A DNA stretch of 5,774 nt from an uncultured Acidimicrobiia bacterium (lineage in GTDB: Bacteria; Actinomycetota; Acidimicrobiia; UBA5794). Positions 1 through 5,774 of the stretch are shown here, one piece after another; position 1 is the first letter of the stretch; each line of letters starts with the position of its first letter. The DNA lies in NCBI GenBank assembly GCA_905480055.1, contig CAJQOW010000151.1:1-5774 (forward strand), read 5' to 3'. The notes below the pieces were generated by a model, which was not told the origin of the DNA, made no database searches, and saw only the letters and a program-made list of their open reading frames with translations. Position numbers and translations under genes: made by a program.

Positions 1-672
1 GACAGCGATCACTGAGCTGGCAGAGAAGTCGGAGTCCGGAACACCGGCAACGGCAAAGGGAAACAGGACGACGCTCGACACGACAAGCGCCCACATGACC
101 ACGGCTGGTCCGCCATATCGCTGTTGGAGCGGCACGATCAGGTTTGAGTTCATCGCGTAGCCGAGGGTTGCGATGAACACCAGCCCGATCCCTATTGGCG
201 TCGCGTTCGCTCCCACCAGCGAGGGCATGCTCATGAGGAGGATGCCGACGAAGCCAAGCCCGATCCCAACAACCTGGGCACGGCCGGGCAATTTCCACAG
301 CAGGAGGCTTGCCACAACGAGGGCGAGGATCGGCGTGCCAGCGGTGATCATGCCCGCGACGGCGGAGTCGAGATCTGTCTCGGCCTGCGCAAACAACCAG
401 GCCGGACCTGCGTTACCGATGACCGCGATGACCGCGATGAGTGGCCAGTCGGAGCGTTGGATCCTCTTCCGTGCGGAAGGAAATGCTGCGAGTGCTAGAG
501 CGCCGAGGAGCACACGGCCAAAGGCGACGACACCCGGCGAAAGCGAATCGACACCCAACGCGATCCACAGGAATGCCGAGCCCCAGATCAGCCCAATGAT
601 CAACGTGAGCGACCACTCCGCTGGGCCGTACGCAGCGGTGCGCGACCCGACGTTGGTGAGTGGTGTGGACAT
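1..672 (-). CDS. EamA/DMT-family transporter, partial (C-terminus off window)
   Basis: This is the N-terminal 224 codons of a polytopic inner-membrane protein of the drug/metabolite transporter superfamily, which usually exports or imports small metabolites; the substrate cannot be told. The translation begins MSTPLTNVGSRTAAYG and shows about seven hydrophobic segments (roughly residues 22-40, 47-64, 77-97, 104-126, 132-150, 159-180, 189-210). EamA-like features are LIWGSAFLWIALG near residue 28, a GR in the second helix (52-53), and the SAVAGMITAGTPILALVV stretch near 103-120 followed by a short charged loop and another glycine-rich helix. Full-length relatives have about 290-300 residues and ten helices in two EamA repeats, so roughly the last quarter is missing. 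ATG at 672 is the only reasonable start: an in-frame TGA lies 36 nt upstream (709-711) with no start codon between. A weak AGGG sits about 9 nt before it. It is divergent from the sulfatase; a functional link (export of a product or import of a substrate) is only a guess. Confidence 0.9.
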   Translation of the reverse strand, partial: MSTPLTNVGSRTAAYGPAEWSLTLIIGLIWGSAFLWIALGVDSLSPGVVAFGRVLLGALALAAFPSARKRIQRSDWPLIAVIAVIGNAGPAWLFAQAETDLDSAVAGMITAGTPILALVVASLLLWKLPGRAQVVGIGLGFVGILLMSMPSLVGANATPIGIGLVFIATLGYAMNSNLIVPLQQRYGGPAVVMWALVVSSVVLFPFAVAGVPDSDFSASSVIAV

Positions 673-707
673 GGTGCTGAACCCTATCGGCGTTGCCCGA
701 TCACGCC

Positions 708-731
708 GTCACCGGGCCGGCTGCTGGTGAC
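708..731. promoter_or_regulatory. Inverted repeat in divergent intergenic region (candidate operator)
   Basis: GTCACC (708-713) and GGTGAC (726-731) form a perfect 6-bp inverted repeat with a 12-nt spacer. It lies in the 98-bp gap between the two divergent genes, where a shared regulator would bind. The arm length is short enough for chance in GC-rich DNA, and no convincing -35/-10 pair was found for either gene. It could instead be a weak hairpin. Confidence 0.25.
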
Positions 732-757
732 TAGTTTGGAGATTGACGACGACCAAC

Positions 758-763
758 AAGGAG
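758..763 (+). promoter_or_regulatory. Ribosome binding site of the sulfatase gene
   Basis: AAGGAG lies 7 nt before the GTG at 771, an ideal Shine-Dalgarno sequence and spacing. It supports GTG 771 as the true start over any internal codon. Confidence 0.8.
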
Positions 764-770
764 TGCAGCC

Positions 771-3122
771 GTGGCAGCCGAGTTCAACGGAACAGTGAAT
801 GTCGACATTCGGGATTCGGAGCCGGACTGGGCACCATTTCTCCAGCCCAAGGCACCAGACGGAGCACCGAACGTCCTCGTCATCGTGTGGGACGACGTTG
901 GGTACGGAGCGATGGATGTGATGGGTGGACCGATCGAGACGCCATCCATGCGACGTATCGCCGAAGGCGGGATCAGGTTCTCCAACTTCCACACCACTGC
1001 CCTGTGCTCCCCCACGCGATCGAGCATGCTGACCGGTCGCAACGCCACATCGAACAACATGGCGTGCATCACCGAGGCATCGGCAGGCTTCCCAGGGTTC
1101 TCAGCTCGCATTCCATTCGAGAACGGGATGATCTCCGAGGTACTCAACGAGCAGGGTTGGAATACCTACGCCGTCGGCAAGTGGCATCTCACTCCTGGTG
1201 AGGAGACGGACCTCTCGTCATGGAAGGGCCGCTGGCCCCTCGGTCGAGGATTCGAGCGCTTCTACGGATTCCTCGGCGGGGAAACGAACCAGTGGTACCC
1301 GGACCTCGTGTACGACAACCATCCGATCGAGCCCCCCGGGACACCTGAAGAGGGCTATCACCTCTCCGAGGATCTGGCCGATCAAGCGATCAGGTTCATC
1401 CGCGACTCCAAGTCAGTGGCACCCGAGAAGCCGTGGTACATGTACTACTGCCCCGGCGCCGGCCACGCCCCCCACCATGTGGCCCCCGAGTGGAGCGATC
1501 GGTATCGGGGTCAGTTCGACATGGGATATGAAGAGATCAGACAGGTGATCCTCGATCGTCAGATCGAGCTCAGACTCCTGCCCGAGGACACGGAACTGGC
1601 TCCGATCAATCCACACGGCGAACCCAACGGGATTACCGGACCCAACGGCGAGGCATGGCCCCAGCTGGACTTCGTGCGCCCATGGGAGTCGCTCAACGAA
1701 GACGAGAAACGGCTCTTCGCCAGGATGGCTGAGGTGTTTGCCGGGTTCATCAGCCATGCGGACCATCACATCGGCAGGATCCTCGACTACCTCGAGGACT
1801 CCGAGCAGATGGACAACACAATCATCGTGGTGGTGTCCGACAACGGTTCGTCTGCCGAGGGGGGCCCGAACGGGTCATTCAACGAGAACAAGTTCTTCAA
1901 CAACATCCCTGACACCGTCGAGGAGAACCTCAAGCACATCGACGAACTCGGAGGACCAAAGACCTACAACCACTACAACACAGGCTGGGCGTGGGCCTTT
2001 GACACTCCGTTCCCCTATTGGAAGCGGTTCTCCGGATACGAAGGGGGCACGGCGGACATCTGCCTCGTGTCATGGCCTGCCGGAATCGACGAGCGGGGAG
2101 CGGTACGCGACCAGTACATCCATGCAATCGACGTTGTCCCGACCCTGTATGACCTGCTCGGCATTGATCCTCCGGACGTGTTGAAGGGCTACACACAGAG
2201 CCCCATCGAAGGCGAGAGTTTCGTGCCGAGCTTCTCGGATCCAGATGCCCCGGAGCGCACCACGCAGTTCTACTCAATGCTTGGACAGCGTGCGATCTAC
2301 CACGACGGTTGGCTTGCCAACACGCTGCATCCACCACTCTCGGGGTGGAGCAACTTCGATCAGGACCAGTGGGAGCTATATCACCTGTCGGAGGATCGGA
2401 CCCAGCTGCACAACCTCGCAACCGACCACCCGGACAAGCTCGAGGAGCTCAAGGGCCTGTGGTTCTTCTACGCGGGCAAGTACGACGGTCTGCCGCTCGA
2501 TGACAGAAGCGCGGCCGAGATCCTGACATCGCCGAGGCCACAGCCTTCACAACCTCGGGATAGGTACGTCTACTACCCGAACACCGCCGACATCCCTGAA
2601 TCGGTGGCAGTCAATACGCGGCGTCGATCGTTCACCATCGCTGCTGGCGCCCAGATCGACGGTACGGATGCGGAAGGAGTCCTGTTTGCCCACGGAGGCT
2701 ATGCGGGGGGTCACTCGCTGTACGTGCAGGACGGCAAGCTGCACTACTTCTACAACTGGCTCGGCGAAAAGCACCAGAAGGTGACGTCCGACGTGGAGGT
2801 GACGCCCGGGAGGCATCTGCTCACAGCCGAGTTCTCCAAGACCAGCGACGACCCGGATACGGGAAGCGCCATGGGAACGCTGACCCTGTACATCGACACG
2901 GAACCGGTGGGCAAGTCCGAGATCATGACCCAGCCAGGCAACTTCGCACTCACGGGCGACGGGCTCTGTGTCGGAAGGGACAGCGCCTCCCCCGTATCGC
3001 CCGACTACGCCCCGCCGTACACATTCCGCGGTGGCGACATCGAACGCGTCGTCATCGATGTCAGCGGAGATCACTACATCGACTTCGAGAAGGAGGCCGT
3101 GGCCTGGTTGATGAGGGACTAG
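771..3122 (+). CDS. Arylsulfatase (type I formylglycine sulfatase, long mycobacterial-type)
   Basis: This enzyme should hydrolyse sulfate esters to release inorganic sulfate, using a formylglycine made post-translationally from a cysteine. The 783-residue protein starts at GTG and is complete. Residues match the alkaline-phosphatase-superfamily sulfatase active site: metal ligands Asp41-Asp42 (VIVWDDVGYG) and Asp357-Asn358 (VVSDNG), the CSPTR motif at 79-83 (Cys79 the formylglycine precursor, Arg83 its partner), Lys137 and His139 in GKWHLTP, His232 in GHAPHH and Lys418 in PYWKRF. The 38-residue gap from the first Asp to the Cys equals that recalled for Pseudomonas arylsulfatase. Residues about 615-775 are beta-rich (EGVLFAHGGYAGGHSLYV, later LTLYIDTEPVG), resembling a LamG-like sandwich. 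The length is close to that of mycobacterial AtsA/AtsD (about 787 residues), rather than the ~540 of the short type. The N-terminus is polar, with no signal peptide or lipobox, so a cytoplasmic site is inferred. The motif suits FGE-type or anSME maturation; neither maturase is in the window. The exact substrate is unknown; a related hydrolase of the same fold (phosphonate or phosphodiester) is less likely. Confidence 0.95.
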   Translation: MAAEFNGTVNVDIRDSEPDWAPFLQPKAPDGAPNVLVIVWDDVGYGAMDVMGGPIETPSMRRIAEGGIRFSNFHTTALCSPTRSSMLTGRNATSNNMACITEASAGFPGFSARIPFENGMISEVLNEQGWNTYAVGKWHLTPGEETDLSSWKGRWPLGRGFERFYGFLGGETNQWYPDLVYDNHPIEPPGTPEEGYHLSEDLADQAIRFIRDSKSVAPEKPWYMYYCPGAGHAPHHVAPEWSDRYRGQFDMGYEEIRQVILDRQIELRLLPEDTELAPINPHGEPNGITGPNGEAWPQLDFVRPWESLNEDEKRLFARMAEVFAGFISHADHHIGRILDYLEDSEQMDNTIIVVVSDNGSSAEGGPNGSFNENKFFNNIPDTVEENLKHIDELGGPKTYNHYNTGWAWAFDTPFPYWKRFSGYEGGTADICLVSWPAGIDERGAVRDQYIHAIDVVPTLYDLLGIDPPDVLKGYTQSPIEGESFVPSFSDPDAPERTTQFYSMLGQRAIYHDGWLANTLHPPLSGWSNFDQDQWELYHLSEDRTQLHNLATDHPDKLEELKGLWFFYAGKYDGLPLDDRSAAEILTSPRPQPSQPRDRYVYYPNTADIPESVAVNTRRRSFTIAAGAQIDGTDAEGVLFAHGGYAGGHSLYVQDGKLHYFYNWLGEKHQKVTSDVEVTPGRHLLTAEFSKTSDDPDTGSAMGTLTLYIDTEPVGKSEIMTQPGNFALTGDGLCVGRDSASPVSPDYAPPYTFRGGDIERVVIDVSGDHYIDFEKEAVAWLMRD

Positions 3123-3136
3123 TCAGACCGGAGGGT

Positions 3137-3161
3137 ACAGAAAACGGCTAGCACGTTCTGT
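3137..3161. repeat. Imperfect inverted repeat downstream of the sulfatase gene
   Basis: ACAGAA (3137-3142) pairs with TTCTGT (3156-3161), and CG at 3145-3146 pairs with CG at 3154-3155. This gives an 8-bp stem with a 2-nt A bulge and the loop GCTAGCA. It starts 15 nt after the sulfatase stop and lies upstream of the Tad cluster. No T-tract follows, so it is not a typical intrinsic terminator. It could be a weak terminator, a regulator site for the downstream operon, or chance. Confidence 0.3.
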
Positions 3162-3176
3162 GGTTGGGATGATACT
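3148..3176 (+). promoter_or_regulatory. Possible promoter for the TadE/TadG cluster (weak)
   Basis: GATACT (3171-3176) resembles a -10 hexamer, and CTAGCA (3148-3153) lies 17 nt upstream at the -35 position with only partial consensus. A promoter is expected in this 92-bp gap because the sulfatase and Tad genes look functionally unrelated. The motif match is poor, and read-through from the sulfatase gene cannot be excluded. Confidence 0.22.
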
Positions 3177-3200
3177 CTCCGTAGGCGGACTGTGAGCAAC

Positions 3201-3207
3201 AAGGGGG
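3201..3207 (+). promoter_or_regulatory. Ribosome binding site deciding the TTG start of the first TadE gene
   Basis: AAGGGGG lies 7 nt before TTG 3215. It decides in favour of this unusual start, which places an 11-residue charged leader before the prepilin-type glycine, as expected for TadE proteins. The GTG codons nearby (3192, 3207) are in a different frame. Confidence 0.65.
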
Positions 3208-3214
3208 TGTTGTC

Positions 3215-3535
3215 TTGCAGGGAAACAGGCACGCACAGGGCGAACGAGGGTTGGCCATGGTCGAAATGGCCATGGTGCTGCCTCTTCTCGTACTGCTCTT
3301 TGTGGGTGTCACCGAGTTCGGCTTCGCCTTCAAGGACAAGCTCCTGGTGTCCAATGCCGTACAGACCGCAACGCGCACCGGGGCTTCCCTCGGCCAGAAC
3401 GAGACGGCTGACATGGCGATCCTCGACTCGATCCAACAGGGTTTCTCTGGCCTTCCCGGCTCAGGTAAACCGCGGTCACCAAGGTCACCGTGTACGAAGC
3501 GGAGGCTGACGGCACCCCCTCGACATCCGGCTTGA
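3215..3535 (+). CDS. TadE-like pseudopilin, N-terminal part of a frameshifted gene
   Basis: This frame encodes the membrane-anchored half of a TadE-like minor pseudopilin of a Flp/Tad-type pilus or secretion system. After a short leader comes ERGLAMVEMAMVLPLL, where Gly12 followed by Glu17 fits the G|xxxxE prepilin-peptidase site with Glu at +5, then one hydrophobic helix (about 13-36) and the typical FKDKLLVSNAVQTATRTGA stretch (39-57). Similarity to the downstream paralog continues to about residue 84 (GLPGSG). From codon 85 on, the reading is out of frame: the tail KPRSPRSPCTKRRLTAPPRH is Arg/Pro-rich and unlike TadE, and ends at TGA 3533-3535, giving 106 residues. The matching remainder lies in the -1 frame up to 3804. 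One extra base near 3466-3470 would give an intact 196-residue protein, close to the 205 of its neighbour. As it stands the product would lack its cysteine-containing extracytoplasmic region. Whether this is a sequencing error or a real mutation cannot be told from the sequence. Confidence 0.82.
   Translation: MQGNRHAQGERGLAMVEMAMVLPLLVLLFVGVTEFGFAFKDKLLVSNAVQTATRTGASLGQNETADMAILDSIQQGFSGLPGSGKPRSPRSPCTKRRLTAPPRHPA
3464..3472 (+). other. Frameshift site within the first TadE gene
   Basis: The bases read GGTAAACCG. The upstream frame reads GGT AAA CCG; the downstream frame has a TAA at 3466-3468 and then ACC GCG GTC ACC AAG. Adding one base, for example a fourth A, gives GGT AAA ACC GCG GTC, joining the frames. 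The distance between the shared ILD motif and the shared ADG motif then becomes 29 residues, exactly as in the downstream paralog. No X_XXY_YYZ slippery heptamer is present in the zero frame, and a -1 slip on AAA would mispair on TAA, so programmed frameshifting is unlikely. Confidence 0.75.
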
Positions 3536-3804
3536 TCAACACCTACCTCTTCACCCCCCAAGTCATCGGGTGCGACTGGACACCGTGCCCCGTTGACGAA
3601 TCCAACGTTGGTGGGTCGTTCCTTCCGTCCACACGCAGGACCGACATCGGCGACCTGGGCTACATCGGCGTCACCATCTACTACGGCCACGAGTGGATCC
3701 TCGGGTTGGTCGATCCGCTCTATCCAGACGTCCCGTGCCAGGCAGACGGCACGTCCTGCTGGGTTGAAACGGCAGTCCACAGACTTGAACCGGTGACATC
3801 ATGA
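3490..3804 (+). CDS. TadE-like pseudopilin, C-terminal part of the frameshifted gene
   Basis: This is the second half of the same TadE-like gene, in the -1 frame relative to its first half. Homologous coding begins at 3469, just after an in-frame TAA; GTG 3490 is the first start-type codon, with a probably fortuitous AAGG 5 nt before it. It lacks the signal and membrane helix, so independent function is doubtful. It aligns with the C-terminal region of the next gene: TVYEAEADG with EVYKVNADG, GCDWTPCP with DCDWTPCP, DLGYIGVTIYYGHEWILG with EIGVKVYYSHEFITG, and CW..TAVHRLEP with CW..DTTLRLEP. Four cysteines are kept in the same pattern (120, 125 and two near the end, in the repaired numbering), suggesting disulfides outside the cytoplasm. 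The stop TGA (3802-3804) overlaps the next ATG (3801) as ATGA, typical of translational coupling, so this frame is the native end of the gene. The domain shows no other damage, arguing for a recent lesion or a sequence error. Confidence 0.8.
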   Translation: MYEAEADGTPSTSGLINTYLFTPQVIGCDWTPCPVDESNVGGSFLPSTRRTDIGDLGYIGVTIYYGHEWILGLVDPLYPDVPCQADGTSCWVETAVHRLEPVTS

Positions 3805-4418
3805 TCGGCCGCATCCACAGACGAGGCCGGGATGAGCGTGGCGCGACAATTGTCGAATTCAGCTTGGTCGCGCTGTTGTTCTTCTCCCTGGTGTTCGTGG
3901 TGATCGAGCTCGGGCTGGCGTTCAACAAAAAGCTTGTTGTCGATGACGGGGTGCAAAGCGCTGCCCGTGTTGGGGCGGCAGTGGGCAACGGCCTCGATGT
4001 CGACCTGAACATCCTCGATGCCCTCATTGCCGATGTGGACTCCTTGTCGAATGCCGGATCTGATGTGATCTCCCACGTCGAGGTGTACAAGGTCAACGCC
4101 GACGGGTCGGCGAATCTGGTTGAGCTGAACCGGTACTTCTACACGTGGACGCCAGATCCCACGGACTGCGATTGGACCCCGTGCCCCGAGGGCTCGGAGG
4201 GTTACAACGGCTGGTCATGGCGTCCCGATGAGCGAGGCGTCGCCGTCGGTGCGCTCGACGAGATCGGGGTCAAGGTCTACTACTCACACGAGTTCATCAC
4301 GGGCTTCCTGCCTGGCGGCAGCCCGTCGTGCGATATCCCCGCCGGCAATCCAACGAACTGCTGGACGGAGGACACGACCCTTCGCCTTGAACCACTTCAA
4401 TTCTCTGTAGGGGCATAG
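3801..4418 (+). CDS. TadE-like pseudopilin (second, intact paralog)
   Basis: This complete 205-residue protein is a probable minor pseudopilin of a Flp/Tad-type system, anchored in the cytoplasmic membrane with its C-terminus outside. A basic leader (MIGRIHRRGRDER) precedes Gly14, then ATIVEF: Gly14|A15...Glu19 matches the prepilin-peptidase G|xxxxE site. One hydrophobic helix follows (about 15-41), then the family-typical NKKLVVDDGVQSAARVGAAVG (42-62). The outer region has four cysteines (123 and 128 in CDWTPCP, 177, 187) and ends near RLEPLQFSVGA. It is clearly paralogous to the gene just upstream and probably arose by tandem duplication. Its ATG overlaps the upstream TGA as ATGA and has only a weak Shine-Dalgarno (CGGTGA), so expression probably depends on coupling; if the upstream frameshift is real, that coupling may be reduced. 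A TadG-like gene starts 2 bp after its stop. The TadE-family assignment is firm; the precise role is inferred from the family, and TadF is a possible alternative label. Confidence 0.9.
   Translation: MIGRIHRRGRDERGATIVEFSLVALLFFSLVFVVIELGLAFNKKLVVDDGVQSAARVGAAVGNGLDVDLNILDALIADVDSLSNAGSDVISHVEVYKVNADGSANLVELNRYFYTWTPDPTDCDWTPCPEGSEGYNGWSWRPDERGVAVGALDEIGVKVYYSHEFITGFLPGGSPSCDIPAGNPTNCWTEDTTLRLEPLQFSVGA
4409..4413 (+). promoter_or_regulatory. Ribosome binding site of the TadG-like gene
   Basis: AGGGG lies 7 nt before ATG 4421 and inside the end of the preceding TadE gene. It gives the TadG-like gene its own initiation site within the operon. Confidence 0.6.
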
Positions 4419-4420
4419 CC

Positions 4421-5774
4421 ATGAGACGACGATTCAACGAGATGAAGGAACGCAGCGAGCGAGGAACGATCCTCGTGCTGACAGCGGCTTCGCTGATCGT
4501 GTTCATGGCAATGGCAGCATTCGCCGTCGACTTCGGGTGGATCGCCTACAACCGACTCGAAGTGCGCAAGGCCGCCGAGGCAGCAGCGCTCGCAGGCGTG
4601 GTGCACATGCCCCTTCCGGGATCGACCACCTTTGGTCCGGGTGCCCAGCCGTATGACACAGCGTTGGACGCTGCAGCCCGCAACGGATACACCACAGGTG
4701 TGAGCGGTGTCACGGTGCTCCCAGCCGAAACTGCCTCACCCGCTCAGGTGCGTGTCGACGTCACGGACACCATTGACACGTTCTTCCTACGCCTCTTCAC
4801 GGGGGACACCATCCAGGTGAGTGGCCATGCCGTAGCTGAGCAGCTCCCACCCCTCAAGATCGGCAGTGACGAGAACTCCCTCGGTGGCCCATCCGAAGCG
4901 ATGTGGGTTGCGATCAACGGTGAGCGCAGACGGAAGAACTCCGGAGACCCGTTCTCGACGAGGTGCGGTCCCGAGGACAGTCGGTGCAGCTCGCCGGGGA
5001 ACTCTGAATTCAGGGACCCTGCCTACTACTACGCCGTTGAGGTACCAGCCGGACAGGGTGGAAACCTCGACGTGTACATCTATGACGGCACCCATCGGGA
5101 TCGTGGCGACACCGACCTCGAGACCGGTGAGTACAACGAAAACAACGACACGTGGAGCCTCGACTTCACGCTGTACCCGCCCGATGCAACGCCGAACGAT
5201 TGGACGGACAACTCGACCAACGGCTCCGCCGTGTGTTCGGAGACCTTCTATCGCGACGGCGATCATCCGACGCGTCCGGTTGGCTGGGGTGTTAACGAGG
5301 AACAGTCACTGGGATCCTGCGGCACGGCATCTCCGGGGATCTACGTGCTCGAGGTCAGCGTTGATGGAAACGACTCGTCCGTGAGTGCATTCTCGTTGCG
5401 GGCGACCGCCGGTGGAACATCGAATGTCTCCGTCTACGGGCTTGGAGCAATGTCGCTGTGGATGAACGAGAATGACTCGAACCCCACGTTCAAGATCGTT
5501 CGCCTCGACGAGGTCTACGCAGGAACCGAACTGGAGCTCGGCTTGTTTGATCCGGGCGATGCGACCGGGCTCTCCCGCCTCGAGTTCACCGGCTCCCTCG
5601 CAGGCATGGATTGCCTCGTCAAGGTCGAGTACGACACGGGCGGCGAGTCTGCATGGCAATCCGACGGTGCTCTGAATCCCGGCAGCGAAGGCGACTGGGC
5701 TGGGTCTTCCTGCGGCATCACCACGGCCACCAGTTCGCAATCGCGCATCTTCAACGGCGACTGGCTGCGCATCC
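4421..5774 (+). CDS. TadG-like pilus-assembly protein, partial (C-terminus off window)
   Basis: The 451 visible codons start at ATG, 2 bp after the TadE stop. The N-terminus is a TadE/G-like anchor: RGTILVLTAASLIVFMAMAA (14-33) forms one helix, followed by FAVDFGWIAYNRLEVRKAAE (34-53) and AAALAGVVHM, the usual D-x-G...A-x-x-A-A-x-LAG pattern. Unlike the two TadE proteins it has no Glu at +5 after the glycine (G|TILVL), so prepilin-peptidase processing is not expected, as for TadG. Residues 80-140 fit the rest of this domain (DAAARNGYTTG, FFLRLFTGDTIQVSGHAVAE). The region from about 150 on is large, acidic, rich in Gly/Ser/Asn/Asp and probably beta-stranded. Segments such as YYYAVEVPAGQGGNLDVYIYDG (202-223) and SPGIYVLEVSVDG (304-316) resemble pre-peptidase-C-type sandwiches, and VYAGTELELGLFDPGDA (365-381) is a pattern I recall from actinobacterial TadG-like proteins. 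Cysteines at 182, 189, 272, 300, 398 and 431 suggest disulfides. It probably sits in the membrane with a large outer domain, acting in pilus anchoring or the cell-envelope interface; that role is inferred. Confidence 0.87.
   Translation, partial: MRRRFNEMKERSERGTILVLTAASLIVFMAMAAFAVDFGWIAYNRLEVRKAAEAAALAGVVHMPLPGSTTFGPGAQPYDTALDAAARNGYTTGVSGVTVLPAETASPAQVRVDVTDTIDTFFLRLFTGDTIQVSGHAVAEQLPPLKIGSDENSLGGPSEAMWVAINGERRRKNSGDPFSTRCGPEDSRCSSPGNSEFRDPAYYYAVEVPAGQGGNLDVYIYDGTHRDRGDTDLETGEYNENNDTWSLDFTLYPPDATPNDWTDNSTNGSAVCSETFYRDGDHPTRPVGWGVNEEQSLGSCGTASPGIYVLEVSVDGNDSSVSAFSLRATAGGTSNVSVYGLGAMSLWMNENDSNPTFKIVRLDEVYAGTELELGLFDPGDATGLSRLEFTGSLAGMDCLVKVEYDTGGESAWQSDGALNPGSEGDWAGSSCGITTATSSQSRIFNGDWLRI

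Noticed and set aside
173..730. Plus-strand open frame of 185 codons opposite the transporter
   Set aside because: It is antisense to a clear EamA-type membrane protein, its translation is Pro/Ser/Arg-rich and low in hydrophobics, and it has no recognisable domain.
2547..3074. Minus-strand open frame of 175 codons inside the sulfatase gene
   Set aside because: It lies fully opposite the conserved C-terminal sulfatase region; long antisense frames are common in GC-rich genes and no domain or good start is seen.
3252..3276. 10-bp direct repeat TGGCCATGGT, also able to form a 7-bp hairpin early in the first TadE gene
   Set aside because: It is explained by the repeated Ala-Met-Val codons of the AMVEMAMV pseudopilin motif, so no separate regulatory element is needed.
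3464..3472. Programmed -1 ribosomal frameshifting as the explanation for the split TadE gene
   Set aside because: No slippery heptamer in the zero frame and no clear downstream stimulator; slipping on AAA would place the tRNA on TAA with a mismatch.
3148..3780. Minus-strand open frame of 210 codons across the first TadE gene
   Set aside because: It is antisense to both halves of a recognisable TadE gene and shows no domain of its own; the frameshift in TadE does not make it more plausible.
4787..5266. Minus-strand and plus-strand open frames (also 4866-5384) within the TadG-like gene
   Set aside because: Both are shadows of the open TadG frame; their Arg/Val- or Thr/Arg-rich composition is typical of out-of-frame GC-rich coding DNA.

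Overview
The window is high-GC DNA (about 60% by eye) with GTG and TTG starts, strong Shine-Dalgarno sites and short gaps between genes. Together with a long mycobacterial-type arylsulfatase and a TadE/TadE/TadG cluster, this suggests an actinobacterium, possibly a non-mycobacterial lineage such as Acidimicrobiia. The lineage is inferred from style and gene content and has not been tested.

Left part (1-672, minus strand): the first 224 codons of an EamA/DMT-family membrane transporter, whose 3' end lies outside the window. A 98-bp divergent intergenic region (673-770) contains a perfect 6-bp inverted repeat with a 12-nt spacer.

Middle (771-3122, plus strand): a complete 783-residue type I arylsulfatase with an intact formylglycine motif, all expected metal and catalytic residues, and a C-terminal beta-sandwich-like region. 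It has no signal peptide, so it is probably cytoplasmic.

Right part (3215 to the end, plus strand): a tight Flp/Tad-type pilus-assembly operon. It holds two tandem paralogous TadE-like pseudopilins followed by a TadG-like protein that runs off the window. The first TadE gene is split by an apparent single-base loss near 3464-3472. Its second half continues in the -1 frame, aligns with the neighbouring paralog, and ends in an ATGA overlap with the next gene's start. Both paralogs carry a prepilin-peptidase-like G|xxxxE site before a hydrophobic helix, and a shared four-cysteine C-terminal region containing CDWTPCP. The second TadE and TadG are separated by only 2 bp. The three products would act together at the membrane as minor pilin-like and anchoring components of a Tad secretion/pilus machine. 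The ATPase, the platform proteins and the major Flp pilin are not in this window.

No RNA genes, insertion sequences or CRISPR arrays were seen. I found no convincing novel system. The most notable points are the frameshifted TadE gene and the paired four-cysteine TadE paralogs.
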